A model generated the notes under the pieces. That model saw only the letters and a list, made by a program, of their open reading frames with translations. It searched no databases and was not told the origin of the DNA. Of a DNA stretch of 64,000 nt, positions 36,864 to 45,294 are shown piece by piece. Each line of letters opens with the position of its first letter. Position 1 is the stretch's first letter. The position numbers were made by a program, and so were the translations under genes. The stretch covers positions 62,001 to 126,000 of the forward strand of contig NZ_JAJOHV010000035.1 of assembly GCF_021129175.1 (NCBI RefSeq), written 5' to 3'. Source of the DNA: Chromobacterium piscinae (GTDB lineage Bacteria > Pseudomonadota > Gammaproteobacteria > Burkholderiales > Chromobacteriaceae).

Positions 36864-37538
36864 TCACTCATCCCCTATGCGCAGGCTCATCCGCTCCGCC
36901 AATCTCAAATGGCAGGCCGCCGCCAACTTCACCAGCTCGGTGTCGCTGGCCGGCATGCCGTCAGGCACGGCGATCAGCTCGGCCAGCGCATCCAGGGTGG
37001 CGACGGAACTGTTGAGGCCCATCATGCGGCCGAGCGGGTGTTTTTGACGGTTGTGGCGCTCATAGTCCAGCGTCACTAGCCAGCGTGTATGCTGCCAGCA
37101 CGCCTCGCCATTCTCCAGCACCGCATCCAGCACCGCCCGGCTCACCTGCCGCGCCGCTTCCGCCGCCAGCGCCAAGGCCAGCTCCAGCTGATCCGCCGTC
37201 AGCGCCTCCTCGCCCTCCCGCCGCAAGGCCGGCAACAACTCCTCCTCCAGCCAACGCCGAAACCGCCGCGCCGCCGGCTTGCGATAGCGCCGAATCGCCA
37301 TGGCCACACCAGTTTCCGACAGGCAAACCACCTCCCCGCCACCCACCGGCATGGCGCGGACCTCCTCCTTGTTCAGCTTGCTTAGCAAGGCCGCCGTAGT
37401 ACGGCATTTGATCGCCGCCGCGACATCATCGGCAAAGAACCATAGGCCGTTGTGGCGATGCAAGAGATGGAAGGGTTTATCGAGAAATGTGAATTCCCGC
37501 AAAAATGAGGACGCGGGTGATTGGATGGACTGTACCAT
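36864..37538 (-). CDS. BRO-N domain protein (phage antirepressor-like)
   Basis: 224 residues from ATG 37538, eight bases after GGAG. The N-terminal part (about 12-110) is a BRO-N domain: FTFLDKPFHLLHRHNGLWFFADDVAAAI, LNKEEVRAMPV, VVCLSETGVAMAIRRYRKPAARRFRRWL. A helical C-terminal half follows. Such proteins are common in temperate phages and mobile elements as antirepressors or DNA-binding regulators. No phage structural, integrase or repressor gene is nearby, so this is a lone BRO gene. Fragments of similar genes lie at 35.2, 30.6 and possibly 26.5 kb. A long structured leader precedes it. Confidence 0.82.
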   Translation of the reverse strand: MVQSIQSPASSFLREFTFLDKPFHLLHRHNGLWFFADDVAAAIKCRTTAALLSKLNKEEVRAMPVGGGEVVCLSETGVAMAIRRYRKPAARRFRRWLEEELLPALRREGEEALTADQLELALALAAEAARQVSRAVLDAVLENGEACWQHTRWLVTLDYERHNRQKHPLGRMMGLNSSVATLDALAELIAVPDGMPASDTELVKLAAACHLRLAERMSLRIGDE

Positions 37539-37780
37539 TGGGAAAGCTCCATGTGGGTATTAGCCACTGCCCCCTCGTCGCCAAACGGGGTGGCAGGCCG
37601 AAACGGGGTTGGCGAACCGGACACATGGACCCGGCAGACCCGGAGGTCTCCCCGCCCGGCCCGCCATGGAGTGCATGAGCGCGCGCAAGCGCGACAGACA
37701 CCGCCTATACCAGCAATGTCTGCCATGTGTCCCAGGTCGCCAAACCTGATCGTGCTGTTGAACACGATCGGACTAGGCTA
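37539..37780 (-). promoter_or_regulatory. Structured leader of the BRO gene
   Basis: About 240 bases with nested inverted repeats: GGACACATGG (37619-37628) with CCATGTGTCC (37723-37732), TCGCCAA (37578-37584) with TTGGCGA (37609-37615), and GATCGTG (37748-37754) with CACGATC (37763-37769). AAACGGGG occurs twice (37583-37590, 37601-37608). An open frame on the minus strand overlaps the BRO start out of frame (37477-37701, containing PVRQPRFGLPP); it recalls the short Ash/Icd-like frames near phage genes, but this is a weak impression. The fold suggests a regulatory RNA or operator complex. Confidence 0.45.
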
Positions 37781-37988
37781 GAACCCAGGCACAGAAGGTG
37801 CAAGAGTAAATGACAAAGGATGGGCTGGCAAGAAGTACAGCAGGCAACCATTACAGCGGAAATTTTTAAAATGTATAAAATTATTAGATGAGAGACACCC
37901 CCAAATAAAACACGCGCAAAGTAAAAAGAAAATATTTTATTGGCATTGCAGATTAAGATTGGGCGGAAAAATTAGACAGGGCGACTGA
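37781..37988. other. AT-rich upstream region of the PIN-like gene
   Basis: About 200 bases, strongly AT-rich (runs such as AAAAAGAAAATATTTTATTGG near 37920-37945, given here in part). It probably holds divergent promoters for the BRO leader and the PIN-like gene. No repeat or RNA gene recognised. Confidence 0.4.
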
Positions 37989-38819
37989 ATGAAATCAATA
38001 CATGTAACTTTTGACTCAAACATTTGGGAGTCAATTGTAATTGAAGGGAAATTAAAAGAACATTCAGAGAAGGAAGCACTATCCACAATAGTACTACTCA
38101 TACAAAGCAAAATGATAACGCCTTACATATCCGACGTCATAATAACACTGGAATCGATAAGAAAATTAGATAGAAAAAGGTACCATAAAGATATCACTAT
38201 AAAAACAACCTTAACGCCTTCAGCCAACTCCGACACAAAAACTGACATTGCCAAACCTTACAAGATAACCTTAACACCCCAATATGATCATCACACAGGA
38301 CTATGCGAGACACTCCTTGTCGCCACTCGGAAAGCATTAGAATTGGGCTTTACTTTCATAAATGCTCCTCGGATTGGCTCACTCCGACTTGATAAAAAAC
38401 TATATAAACCAATTAAAAGCAACGAGGAAGAACTATCTGAAAGACTAGCCAGAAGTAATGAAGCCATCTTAGCATTTGAAAAGGAAGGGCTTGGATCATA
38501 CCAAGTTTACAAACTAGGTCTCCTGGCAATAGAAAATGATCCCGGCTTAAGTAACTTAGGACCATACCGTGCTTTTTCACACGGAAAAGAGTCTGAAAAA
38601 GAGCTAGCCCAAGCCATTGCAGAATGGGCTGATGGAGATGCTCTTGCCGCTCACTATGCCCATAAGCATGATTTCTTCTGTACACTTGATAGTGGTAAAA
38701 GTGCTGGCAGTAGCTCTGTCCTGCACCATAGCCGCAGAAAATGGCTTCAGGAAAATTTTGAAATTAAAATAGTGACACCCAAAGAGTTAGTACAGCACAT
38801 CTTGGAAAATTGCATCTAG
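37989..38819 (+). CDS. PIN-like nuclease-domain protein, AT-rich accessory gene
   Basis: 276 residues from ATG 37989 with only a weak AGGG site. The acidic residues expected of a PIN active site are in order: Asp9 in HVTFDSNIWES, Glu55 in IITLESIRK, Asp215 and Asp217 in WADGDALAAHYA, and Asp234 in FFCTLDSGK. Between the first and last pairs is a long helical insertion (about 60-205), so the protein is about twice a VapC toxin in size. No antitoxin-like gene is adjacent. Low GC and island position mark it as horizontally acquired. RNA cleavage, for defence or as a toxin, is inferred; the family call rests on motif spacing only. Confidence 0.6.
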   Translation: MKSIHVTFDSNIWESIVIEGKLKEHSEKEALSTIVLLIQSKMITPYISDVIITLESIRKLDRKRYHKDITIKTTLTPSANSDTKTDIAKPYKITLTPQYDHHTGLCETLLVATRKALELGFTFINAPRIGSLRLDKKLYKPIKSNEEELSERLARSNEAILAFEKEGLGSYQVYKLGLLAIENDPGLSNLGPYRAFSHGKESEKELAQAIAEWADGDALAAHYAHKHDFFCTLDSGKSAGSSSVLHHSRRKWLQENFEIKIVTPKELVQHILENCI

Positions 38820-39474
38820 AAAACCGGATCAAGATCGTAGAATCGAATCATTTCACCCCTCCCCATCAGCGCAAGCCGGCTTCGAAGCCATTTTCAAGGT
38901 TTTAAGTCGCTGGCTGTTCGACGCGGCGCGACGGTAGCGCGCCGCTAGTTCCGGCGACTCCTTGAAAATGGCTTTGAAGACGGGGTTTCGCAGCGCTGCT
39001 GGGCCGCCTTTTCTTTCGTCCATTTCTTTTGGCGGAGCAAAAGAAATGGACCCGTCAACCGGGCGGAACCGGCACTCAAACATCCGCCCGCGGAGCGGGC
39101 ACAAAAATCCTAACAAACCAACGCGGTAAACGTTGGGCTTCATTACATTCAGCCCAACCTACGGCCCTCATCACATGCTCCTGTGTGAATTATGACCTGA
39201 GCAGGTTTTTAGTGGGTCATTACAAGCCGTCAAAAGACCAGCGACAAACTCAGCCACAGGGTTTGCACACCCCATCAGCAGCAGTGGGCAACGGTGGATC
39301 GCCCCTCCGGGGCATCCACCCTACCGCGACACCCCGACCACGACCCGTAGGGCGGAATCCCAGCAACGCAGGGAGTTCCACCACGATGCGGTCACGCATC
39401 GCATACAAAATACCAATTAATTATTATGGATACGCGGAGAGAATGAAGATTCCATTAGAGAATCATAGGAATGA
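38820..39474. repeat. Cluster of dispersed hairpin repeats, no credible gene
   Basis: About 650 bases. Besides the large hairpin at 39018-39051 there are GCCCGC-GGA-GCGGGC (39086-39100), GTTGGGCT with AGCCCAAC (39132-39158), and GGTGGAT with ATCCACC enclosing GCCCC/GGGGC (39293-39320), then a segment around 39350 of the kind often seen in decayed intergenic repeats. An open frame at 38853-39143 on the minus strand spans these hairpins and is rejected as a gene. Confidence 0.6.
39018..39051. repeat. Large perfect hairpin
   Basis: 14-base perfect arms (39018-39031 and 39038-39051; GTCCATTTCTTTTG and its complement) with a 6-base loop GCGGAG. It could end transcription from the PIN-like gene, but its place in a repeat cluster suggests a mobile repeat copy. 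Confidence 0.6.
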
Positions 39475-40173
39475 TCAGAGACTTACGATCCCAGACTTAA
39501 AAACCACAAGAATAAAAACGCCCAAAATCAAAACTGCAGGGACAAACATAGCAAAGTGATAAAATGCCACATTGCCAATGTAATGACGAATCCGAATTAG
39601 GAAAACGTCAAACCAGTTGAGACTATGATCCTCATACTTTGGGTATGTAGCTTTAAAAAGATCATAGTCTATCATTTCATGATTATCATTTTGAATAAGA
39701 ATAAGATCATACTGCTTGTCTATTTCCTCCAGCTCCCGATAGAAATCCTCACCACGCTCCCCCATATGCTGAGACTTTAATTTCCTCAATCTCTTATATA
39801 ATGTTGAAATTTCCAGGCCGCACTGGTGGTGCTTATGCGACCGAACAGCATAAGAAGCAGAGCTTTCAAATTGACTAAATATCAATATCATAATAGAGCA
39901 TGAAATATTGAAAAAAATCACATACCCCGAATTATATCCATTCAATTTATTTAAAAAGAGAAAATCCAATAGAGTAAACAAGATCATATATGCCGATAAA
40001 AATGATATTGTCTTGGATGATCTTGAATCCTTAGACTTCAGACGCCGCGCAGCAATAAAACGCGTCCTTGATGTTGACCACAACCCATAGTTAAGTTGTT
40101 TGTCGTATTCTTGTTGCGCGTAGAGTGGAACTCCTTTCGCTTTAGCAACCCTTATCTCGCCTTCAGTAGACAT
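39475..40173 (-). CDS. SLATT-like two-helix membrane effector candidate
   Basis: 232 residues from ATG 40173; GTG 40188 and ATG 40185 are alternatives. The segment YDKQLNYGLWSTSRTRFIAARRLK followed by two close membrane helices (about 55-75 and 84-103) and a His-containing helix SHKHHQCGLEISTLYKRL matches the SLATT family as I remember it, nearest the SLATT_5 type. A third helix lies at about 205-228. SLATT proteins are predicted pore-forming effectors of phage-defence and conflict systems, usually paired with a nucleotide-cyclase, SLOG or reverse-transcriptase partner. None of those is here. AT-rich, hence acquired. Its start codon abuts the T-run of the valS terminator. Confidence 0.6.
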   Translation of the reverse strand: MSTEGEIRVAKAKGVPLYAQQEYDKQLNYGLWSTSRTRFIAARRLKSKDSRSSKTISFLSAYMILFTLLDFLFLNKLNGYNSGYVIFFNISCSIMILIFSQFESSASYAVRSHKHHQCGLEISTLYKRLRKLKSQHMGERGEDFYRELEEIDKQYDLILIQNDNHEMIDYDLFKATYPKYEDHSLNWFDVFLIRIRHYIGNVAFYHFAMFVPAVLILGVFILVVFKSGIVSL

Positions 40174-40174
40174 A

Positions 40175-40208
40175 AAAACCCCCATCACCTTTCGATGATG
40201 GGGGTTTT
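40175..40208 (-). terminator. Rho-independent terminator of valS
   Basis: 13-base stem (40175-40187 with 40196-40208), loop of 8, and TTTTT on the minus strand, 22 bases past the valS stop at 40230. The T-run touches the ATG (40173) of the next minus-strand gene. Confidence 0.9.
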
Positions 40209-40229
40209 ATCACAAATGACATTTAACTA

Positions 40230-43049
40230 TCAAGCCAGCTTGGCCAACTGCGCCCTAACCTTCTCCAACTTGTCATTCAGCTCAGCCAACTGAGCCTTAT
40301 CGCGCTCAACCAAATGCGCCGGTGCCTTGTCCACATAGCCCGGCTTCTCCAGCTTGGCGGTCAGCTTGGCCAGCTCGGCTTCCACTTTGCCCTGCTCCTT
40401 GGTCAAACGCGCGGTTTCGGCGGCTTTGTCCACTTCCACCTTCAGCATCAGGCGCGCTTCGCCGGACATCGCCACCGGGGCATCGTCTTCCGGCAGCTTG
40501 GCCACCAGCGTGCCTTCGGTCAGGCGGGCCAGCAGCTTCAGGTAAGGCACGAAGTCGGCGATGGACGCGTCGGCGGTTTCGATGAACAGCGGGGCCTTCA
40601 CGGCCGGGCCGATGCCCATTTCGCCGCGCAGATTGCGCACCGCGTTGACCATGTCCTTGAATGCATCCATGCGGGCGTTGGCCGCGGCGCTGATCTTGGA
40701 TTCGTCCGCCACCGGCCACGGGGCCAGCATCAGCGAGTCGGTCTTCTTCGCGTTGGCCAGCGGGGCCACGGTCTGCCACAGCTCTTCGGTGATGAAGGGC
40801 ATCAGCGGGTGGTTCAGGCGCAGCGCCACTTCCAGCACGCGCACCAGGGTGCGGCGGGTGGCGCGCTGCTGGGCTTCGTTGCCGCCCTGGATCTGCACCT
40901 TGGCCAGTTCCACGTACCAGTCGCAGTACTCGTTCCAGATGAATTCGTAGATCACCTGGGCGGCGATGTCAAAGCGGTAGGTTTCCAGCGCGTTGGTGAC
41001 GTCAATCTCGGCCTGCTGCAAGCGGCCGATGATCCATTGGTCGACGAAGCTGTATTCCAGCGGCAGGCTTTCGTCCTGGCCGCAGTCCTTGCCGTCCACG
41101 TTCATCATCACGAAGCGGGTGGCGTTCCACAGCTTGTTGCAGAAGTTGCGGTAGCCTTCGGCTCGCTTGAAGTCGAAGTTGACCGAGCGGCCCAGCGTGG
41201 CGTAGCTGGCCATGGTGAAGCGCAGCGCGTCGGTGCCGTAGGCCGGGATGCCTTCCGGGAACAGCTTCTCGGTGGCCTTGGCGATCTGCGGGGCCTTTTC
41301 CGGGCGGCGCAAGCCGGTGGTGCGTTTTTCCACCAGCGGCTCCAGCGCGATGCCGTCGATCAGGTCCACCGGGTCGATCACGTTGCCCTCGGACTTGGAC
41401 ATCTTCTTGCCTTCGTGGTCGCGCACCATGCCGTGGATGTAGACATCCTTGAACGGGACCTTGCCGGTGAAGTGCTTGGTCATCATGATCATCCGGGCGA
41501 CCCAGAAGAAGATGATTTCGTAGCCGGTCACCAGCACGTTGGAGGTGAGGAAGGCCTTCAGCTCAGGCGTTTCTTCCGGCCAACCCAGCGTCGAGAACGG
41601 CACCAGGGCGGACGAGAACCAGGTGTCCAGCACGTCCTGTTCGCGGCGCAACGTTTTGCCGCCGGCCTTGGCCTGGGCTTCCGCTTCGGTGCGGCCGACG
41701 TAGATGTTGCCGTCTTCGTCGTACCAGGCCGGGATCTGGTGGCCCCACCACAGCTGGCGCGAGATGCACCAGTCCTGGATGTTCTTCATCCACTGGTTAT
41801 AGGTGTTGACCCAGTTTTCCGGCACGAAGCGCACTTCGCCGGATTCCACCGCCTCGATCGCCTTGGCGGCGATGGACTGGCCGGTGGGGTCGCCTTCGCC
41901 CACTTTATTCATGGCGACGAACCATTGGTCGGTGAGCAGCGGCTCGATCACGGTGCCGGTGCGGTCGCCGCGCGGCACCATCAGTTTGTGCGGCTTGGTT
42001 TCCAGCAGCAGGCCCTGGGCTTGCAGATCGGCCAGCATGGCCTTGCGCGCCTCCTGGGCGGTGAGGCCGGCGTAGGCGGCCGGCAGCTCGATGGCGCCTT
42101 GGGCGGCGCCGTCGAAGCCGAAGATCTGCGCCTTGGCCAGGATCTTGGCTTCCAGGCTCATCACATTGATCAGCTGGGTGCCGTGGCGCTTGCCCACTTC
42201 GTAATCGTTGAAGTCGTGCGCCGGGGTGATCTTGACAAAGCCGGTGCCGAATTCCTTGTCGACATAGCTGTCGGCGATCACCGGAATGGTGCGGCCGGTG
42301 AGCGGCAGCTCAAGCTGCTTGCCCAGCAGGTGCTGGTAACGCTCGTCGTCCGGGGCGATGGCCACGGCCACGTCGCCCAACAGGGTTTCCGGACGGGTGG
42401 TGGCGACGGTGACGAACTCATCGCTGCCCACCACCGGGTACTTGATGTGCCACATGTGGCCGTCTTCTTCCTCGGATACCACTTCGAGGTCGGAGATGGC
42501 GGTGCCCAGCTTGGCGTCCCAGTTGGACAGGCGCTTGCCGCGATAGATCAGGCCTTGCTCGTACAGGCGGACGAAGACTTCGGTCACCACTTCGGCGCGG
42601 ACGTCGTCCATGGTGAAGTATTCGCGATCCCAATCCACCGAGCAGCCGACGCGGCGCATCTGGCTGGTGATGGTGCCGCCGGATTTTTCCTTCCATTCCC
42701 AGATCTTGCTGGTGAACGCTTCGCGGCCCATGTCGTGGCGGTTCAGACCTTGGTCGGCCAGTTGGCGCTCGACGACGATCTGGGTGGCGATGCCGGCGTG
42801 GTCGGTGCCCGGCACCCACACGGTGTTGTTGCCCTTCATCCGGTAAAAGCGGGTCAGGCCATCCATGATGGTCTGGTTGAAGGCGTGGCCCATGTGCAAC
42901 GTGCCGGTCACATTGGGCGGCGGCAGCTGGATGGCAAAGGACGGCTTGGAGGTGTCCATGCTCGGCTTGAAGTAGCCGGCCTGTTCCCAGTGTTGGTACC
43001 AGCGGCGCTCGAGGTCGCCCGGTTCGTAGCTTTTGGCAAGTTGTTCCAT
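40230..43049 (-). CDS. valS: Valyl-tRNA synthetase
   Basis: 939 residues from ATG 43049 ([10 protein letters not shown]), the usual ValRS size. Class I signatures are present: HIGH-type motif in [13 protein letters not shown] and the KMSKS loop in [10 protein letters not shown]. The editing domain with [10 protein letters not shown] and the C-terminal coiled coil (about 880-939, [16 protein letters not shown] onward) complete the family architecture. It charges tRNA-Val in the cytoplasm and is essential. It is a single-gene unit with a strong terminator. The Shine-Dalgarno is poor, and the frame is open a further 27 codons upstream without a better start. Confidence 0.97.
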   Translation of the reverse strand: MEQLAKSYEPGDLERRWYQHWEQAGYFKPSMDTSKPSFAIQLPPPNVTGTLHMGHAFNQTIMDGLTRFYRMKGNNTVWVPGTDHAGIATQIVVERQLADQGLNRHDMGREAFTSKIWEWKEKSGGTITSQMRRVGCSVDWDREYFTMDDVRAEVVTEVFVRLYEQGLIYRGKRLSNWDAKLGTAISDLEVVSEEEDGHMWHIKYPVVGSDEFVTVATTRPETLLGDVAVAIAPDDERYQHLLGKQLELPLTGRTIPVIADSYVDKEFGTGFVKITPAHDFNDYEVGKRHGTQLINVMSLEAKILAKAQIFGFDGAAQGAIELPAAYAGLTAQEARKAMLADLQAQGLLLETKPHKLMVPRGDRTGTVIEPLLTDQWFVAMNKVGEGDPTGQSIAAKAIEAVESGEVRFVPENWVNTYNQWMKNIQDWCISRQLWWGHQIPAWYDEDGNIYVGRTEAEAQAKAGGKTLRREQDVLDTWFSSALVPFSTLGWPEETPELKAFLTSNVLVTGYEIIFFWVARMIMMTKHFTGKVPFKDVYIHGMVRDHEGKKMSKSEGNVIDPVDLIDGIALEPLVEKRTTGLRRPEKAPQIAKATEKLFPEGIPAYGTDALRFTMASYATLGRSVNFDFKRAEGYRNFCNKLWNATRFVMMNVDGKDCGQDESLPLEYSFVDQWIIGRLQQAEIDVTNALETYRFDIAAQVIYEFIWNEYCDWYVELAKVQIQGGNEAQQRATRRTLVRVLEVALRLNHPLMPFITEELWQTVAPLANAKKTDSLMLAPWPVADESKISAAANARMDAFKDMVNAVRNLRGEMGIGPAVKAPLFIETADASIADFVPYLKLLARLTEGTLVAKLPEDDAPVAMSGEARLMLKVEVDKAAETARLTKEQGKVEAELAKLTAKLEKPGYVDKAPAHLVERDKAQLAELNDKLEKVRAQLAKLA

Positions 43050-43253
43050 GGTGCTGAATCTTGGTTTTCTGGATGGAAAAATGGGTCGATTATACCCGGT
43101 TTTGGCTGCCCAAAGACGGCCCAGGCCCACTTCCCGGCCTAACTATCCAAATTGCGGCCAGACGCGGGACGGCCGAACAATGCCATGCGATTATTCGCAA
43201 GCCGTCCATGATGCCGGCTAACGGCGCCGGCCCACGCAAGAAGGATGAATGCC

Positions 43254-45170
43254 ATGAGCGAACATCACCACCACGATCACCATCTGGGTTGCGCATGTTG
43301 TAGCCTGCCGCTGCTGGCGCAGTTGGATCAGCCCCAGCTATCCCAGGACGATTGGCTGCGGGAGCTGGAAGCGCTGGCTCCTGAACTGGGCAAGCTGTTT
43401 CCTCACTCAAGCAAGCAGGAAAGCGCCATCTTTCACGGCGGCGTCATCCGCCCTCTGGCTGCGTCCGGCCCGGATCAAGTCGCCGCGCTAGGCATTTCCG
43501 GCGGCAGAATCATCGCGATGGGGGAGCTGGACGGCGTGCGCGCGGCGATGAGCAGCCATGGTCCCTATAAAGAAATAGACCTGAATGGCCGCGCCCTGCT
43601 GCCGGGCCTGATTGATCCGCATATGCACATCACCCCCAGCGCGGTTTTCAGAAGCTGGATTTCCCTGAGCGCCTTCGGCGTCACGCCAGCCGGACAAAAA
43701 GGCGAAGACTCACAAATGCTGAACCCGGACTACAGCTACCAGCAGATCAAGGACAAGCTCGGGCCAGCTATTAAGAACGCCAAACAACCCGGCGCTCCGT
43801 CCAACTGGGTGCTCGGCTTCGGCATAGATCCTTCGCTGATGCGGGAGTGGATCGATATCGACTCTCTCAAACTGGATGAGCTGGCTCCGCCTGACGACAA
43901 CGTCGCCATCTTCCTGCTCAACGCATCCGGCCACATCGGCTACGCCAACACCACGGCGATGAAGGAAGCCGGACTCACGCCGGTGCAAATCCAGGATTGC
44001 AAGGGCGTGCTCACGGAAGCCAACATTGTCCAGATCATGGGCAAGATTCCCAAACGGTTGTTGGCAAAAGACCTGTTGCGCAACCTGCTGGGCGTGCTGC
44101 ATGACGCCGCCGCCAGGGGCAACACCACTCTGTTCGATGCCGGCCTGGGCTCATCCTTGAAGAACGTGGAGATCAAGCTGCTCAGGCAGATCGCCAAACT
44201 CGGCCTGTCGCCGGTACGCATCGCCGGCGCGCTGTACTCCAATGAGCTGCCGCAAATGCTGCAGTGGATGAAAGACTACCAACCCGACCTGCACAGCCAA
44301 ACCGACAGCAATTTCAGCATCAAGGCGCTGAAACTGGTGGCGGACGGCTCTAACCAGGGCCTGACCGGCTTCCAGTACCGCCCTTACAAGAACGCGAGGC
44401 AGCATCCGGTGCCGGATGTATCGCCCATCGGTCTGTTCAACTTCAACGTCCCCGCAGATCCCAGCCCGGAAAACGCAAAACGGCTGCCGGACGCTCTTTC
44501 CAGCTACCTGCAACTGGCGTTGGGGCGCGGCTGGCCGGTGCTGGTTCACTCGAATGGCGAACAGGCGATGGAATTGGTGCTGGACAGTTACCAGGAGGCG
44601 ATCAGCGCAACCCGCGCCGACGCGCGCAGCCTTCGCCTGCGGGTGGAGCATGCGTCGTTGCTCACCGACACCTCTCTGAGCCGCATGGCCAAGATGGGCT
44701 TGTCACCCAGCTTTCTGATCGGCCACGTCGGCTATTGGGGAGACGCCTTCCTCACCCAAATCCTGGGAGAAGCCCGCTCGGAGCTGCTGGACCGCTGCGA
44801 GTCGGCCCGCGCCGCCGGCATGCGCATCAGCCTGCACTCGGATCATTTCGTCTCTCCGCTGGGATCGCTGCGGATGGCGGAGCAAGCAATCTACCGCAAG
44901 ATGGAAGGCGCTCAACAGGAGGTAAAGCCAGTGCTGAACGCCGAGGAATGCCTCAGCCATCGGCATGCGATGGACGCCGTGACGCTGGATGCGGCCTGGC
45001 AGTGCCACATGGACCATCTAGTGGGCTCGCTTGAACCGGGCAAGCTGGCAGACCTGGTCATTCTGGGCAAGGATCCGCTGGATGACAGCGTGACCGATCT
45101 GCGCCACATCAACGTCCATGAAACCTGGCGCGGGGGCGCTAAGGTATACGCCAACCCCGACACTCACTAA
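43254..45170 (+). CDS. Amidohydrolase-3 family enzyme with a His-rich N-terminus
   Basis: 638 residues from the second in-frame ATG (43254), nine bases after AAGAAGG. It opens with SEHHHHDHHLGCACC, a metal-binding-like tail absent from ordinary family members. The metal-dependent hydrolase barrel follows: DPHMH (HxH of motif 1), KLVADGSNQG, LVHSNGEQA, RVEHASLL and the late Asp in LHSDHFVSP. It ends LADLVILGKDPL, as in YtcJ-type amidohydrolases. No signal peptide. Substrate unknown; the family includes exoenzymes acting on N-acyl amino acids and formamides. Divergent from valS and followed by two hairpins. Confidence 0.85.
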   Translation: MSEHHHHDHHLGCACCSLPLLAQLDQPQLSQDDWLRELEALAPELGKLFPHSSKQESAIFHGGVIRPLAASGPDQVAALGISGGRIIAMGELDGVRAAMSSHGPYKEIDLNGRALLPGLIDPHMHITPSAVFRSWISLSAFGVTPAGQKGEDSQMLNPDYSYQQIKDKLGPAIKNAKQPGAPSNWVLGFGIDPSLMREWIDIDSLKLDELAPPDDNVAIFLLNASGHIGYANTTAMKEAGLTPVQIQDCKGVLTEANIVQIMGKIPKRLLAKDLLRNLLGVLHDAAARGNTTLFDAGLGSSLKNVEIKLLRQIAKLGLSPVRIAGALYSNELPQMLQWMKDYQPDLHSQTDSNFSIKALKLVADGSNQGLTGFQYRPYKNARQHPVPDVSPIGLFNFNVPADPSPENAKRLPDALSSYLQLALGRGWPVLVHSNGEQAMELVLDSYQEAISATRADARSLRLRVEHASLLTDTSLSRMAKMGLSPSFLIGHVGYWGDAFLTQILGEARSELLDRCESARAAGMRISLHSDHFVSPLGSLRMAEQAIYRKMEGAQQEVKPVLNAEECLSHRHAMDAVTLDAAWQCHMDHLVGSLEPGKLADLVILGKDPLDDSVTDLRHINVHETWRGGAKVYANPDTH

Positions 45171-45209
45171 GCAAACTGCAAAGTCCGGCGCGTGCCGGAC
45201 GCAACGCGG

Positions 45210-45235
45210 CGGCTTGTCCGGCAACGGACAGGCCG
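45210..45235 (+). terminator. Probable terminator after the amidohydrolase gene
   Basis: 11-base stem with one G-T pair, CGGCTTGTCCG (45210-45220) and CGGACAGGCCG (45225-45235), GCAA tetraloop, followed by CTTGCTATATTT. A second hairpin GTCCGGC-GCGT-GCCGGAC lies just before it (45183-45200). Confidence 0.55.
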
Positions 45236-45294
45236 CTTGCTATATTTGAGCATGGAGCCGCCTCCTCGCCGCCCCGCGCCTTGCCGGAGTCCCC

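Noticed and set aside
38853-39143. 96-codon open frame after the PIN-like gene
   Set aside because: It spans several repeat hairpins and resembles the spurious frames often called in such repeats.
40314-43142. 942-codon open frame opposite valS
   Set aside because: His/Val/Gly/Gln-rich mirror of a GC-rich gene; no domain or ribosome site. Similar long mirrors opposite the hybrid kinase, bcsA, bcsB and bcsC are rejected for the same reason.
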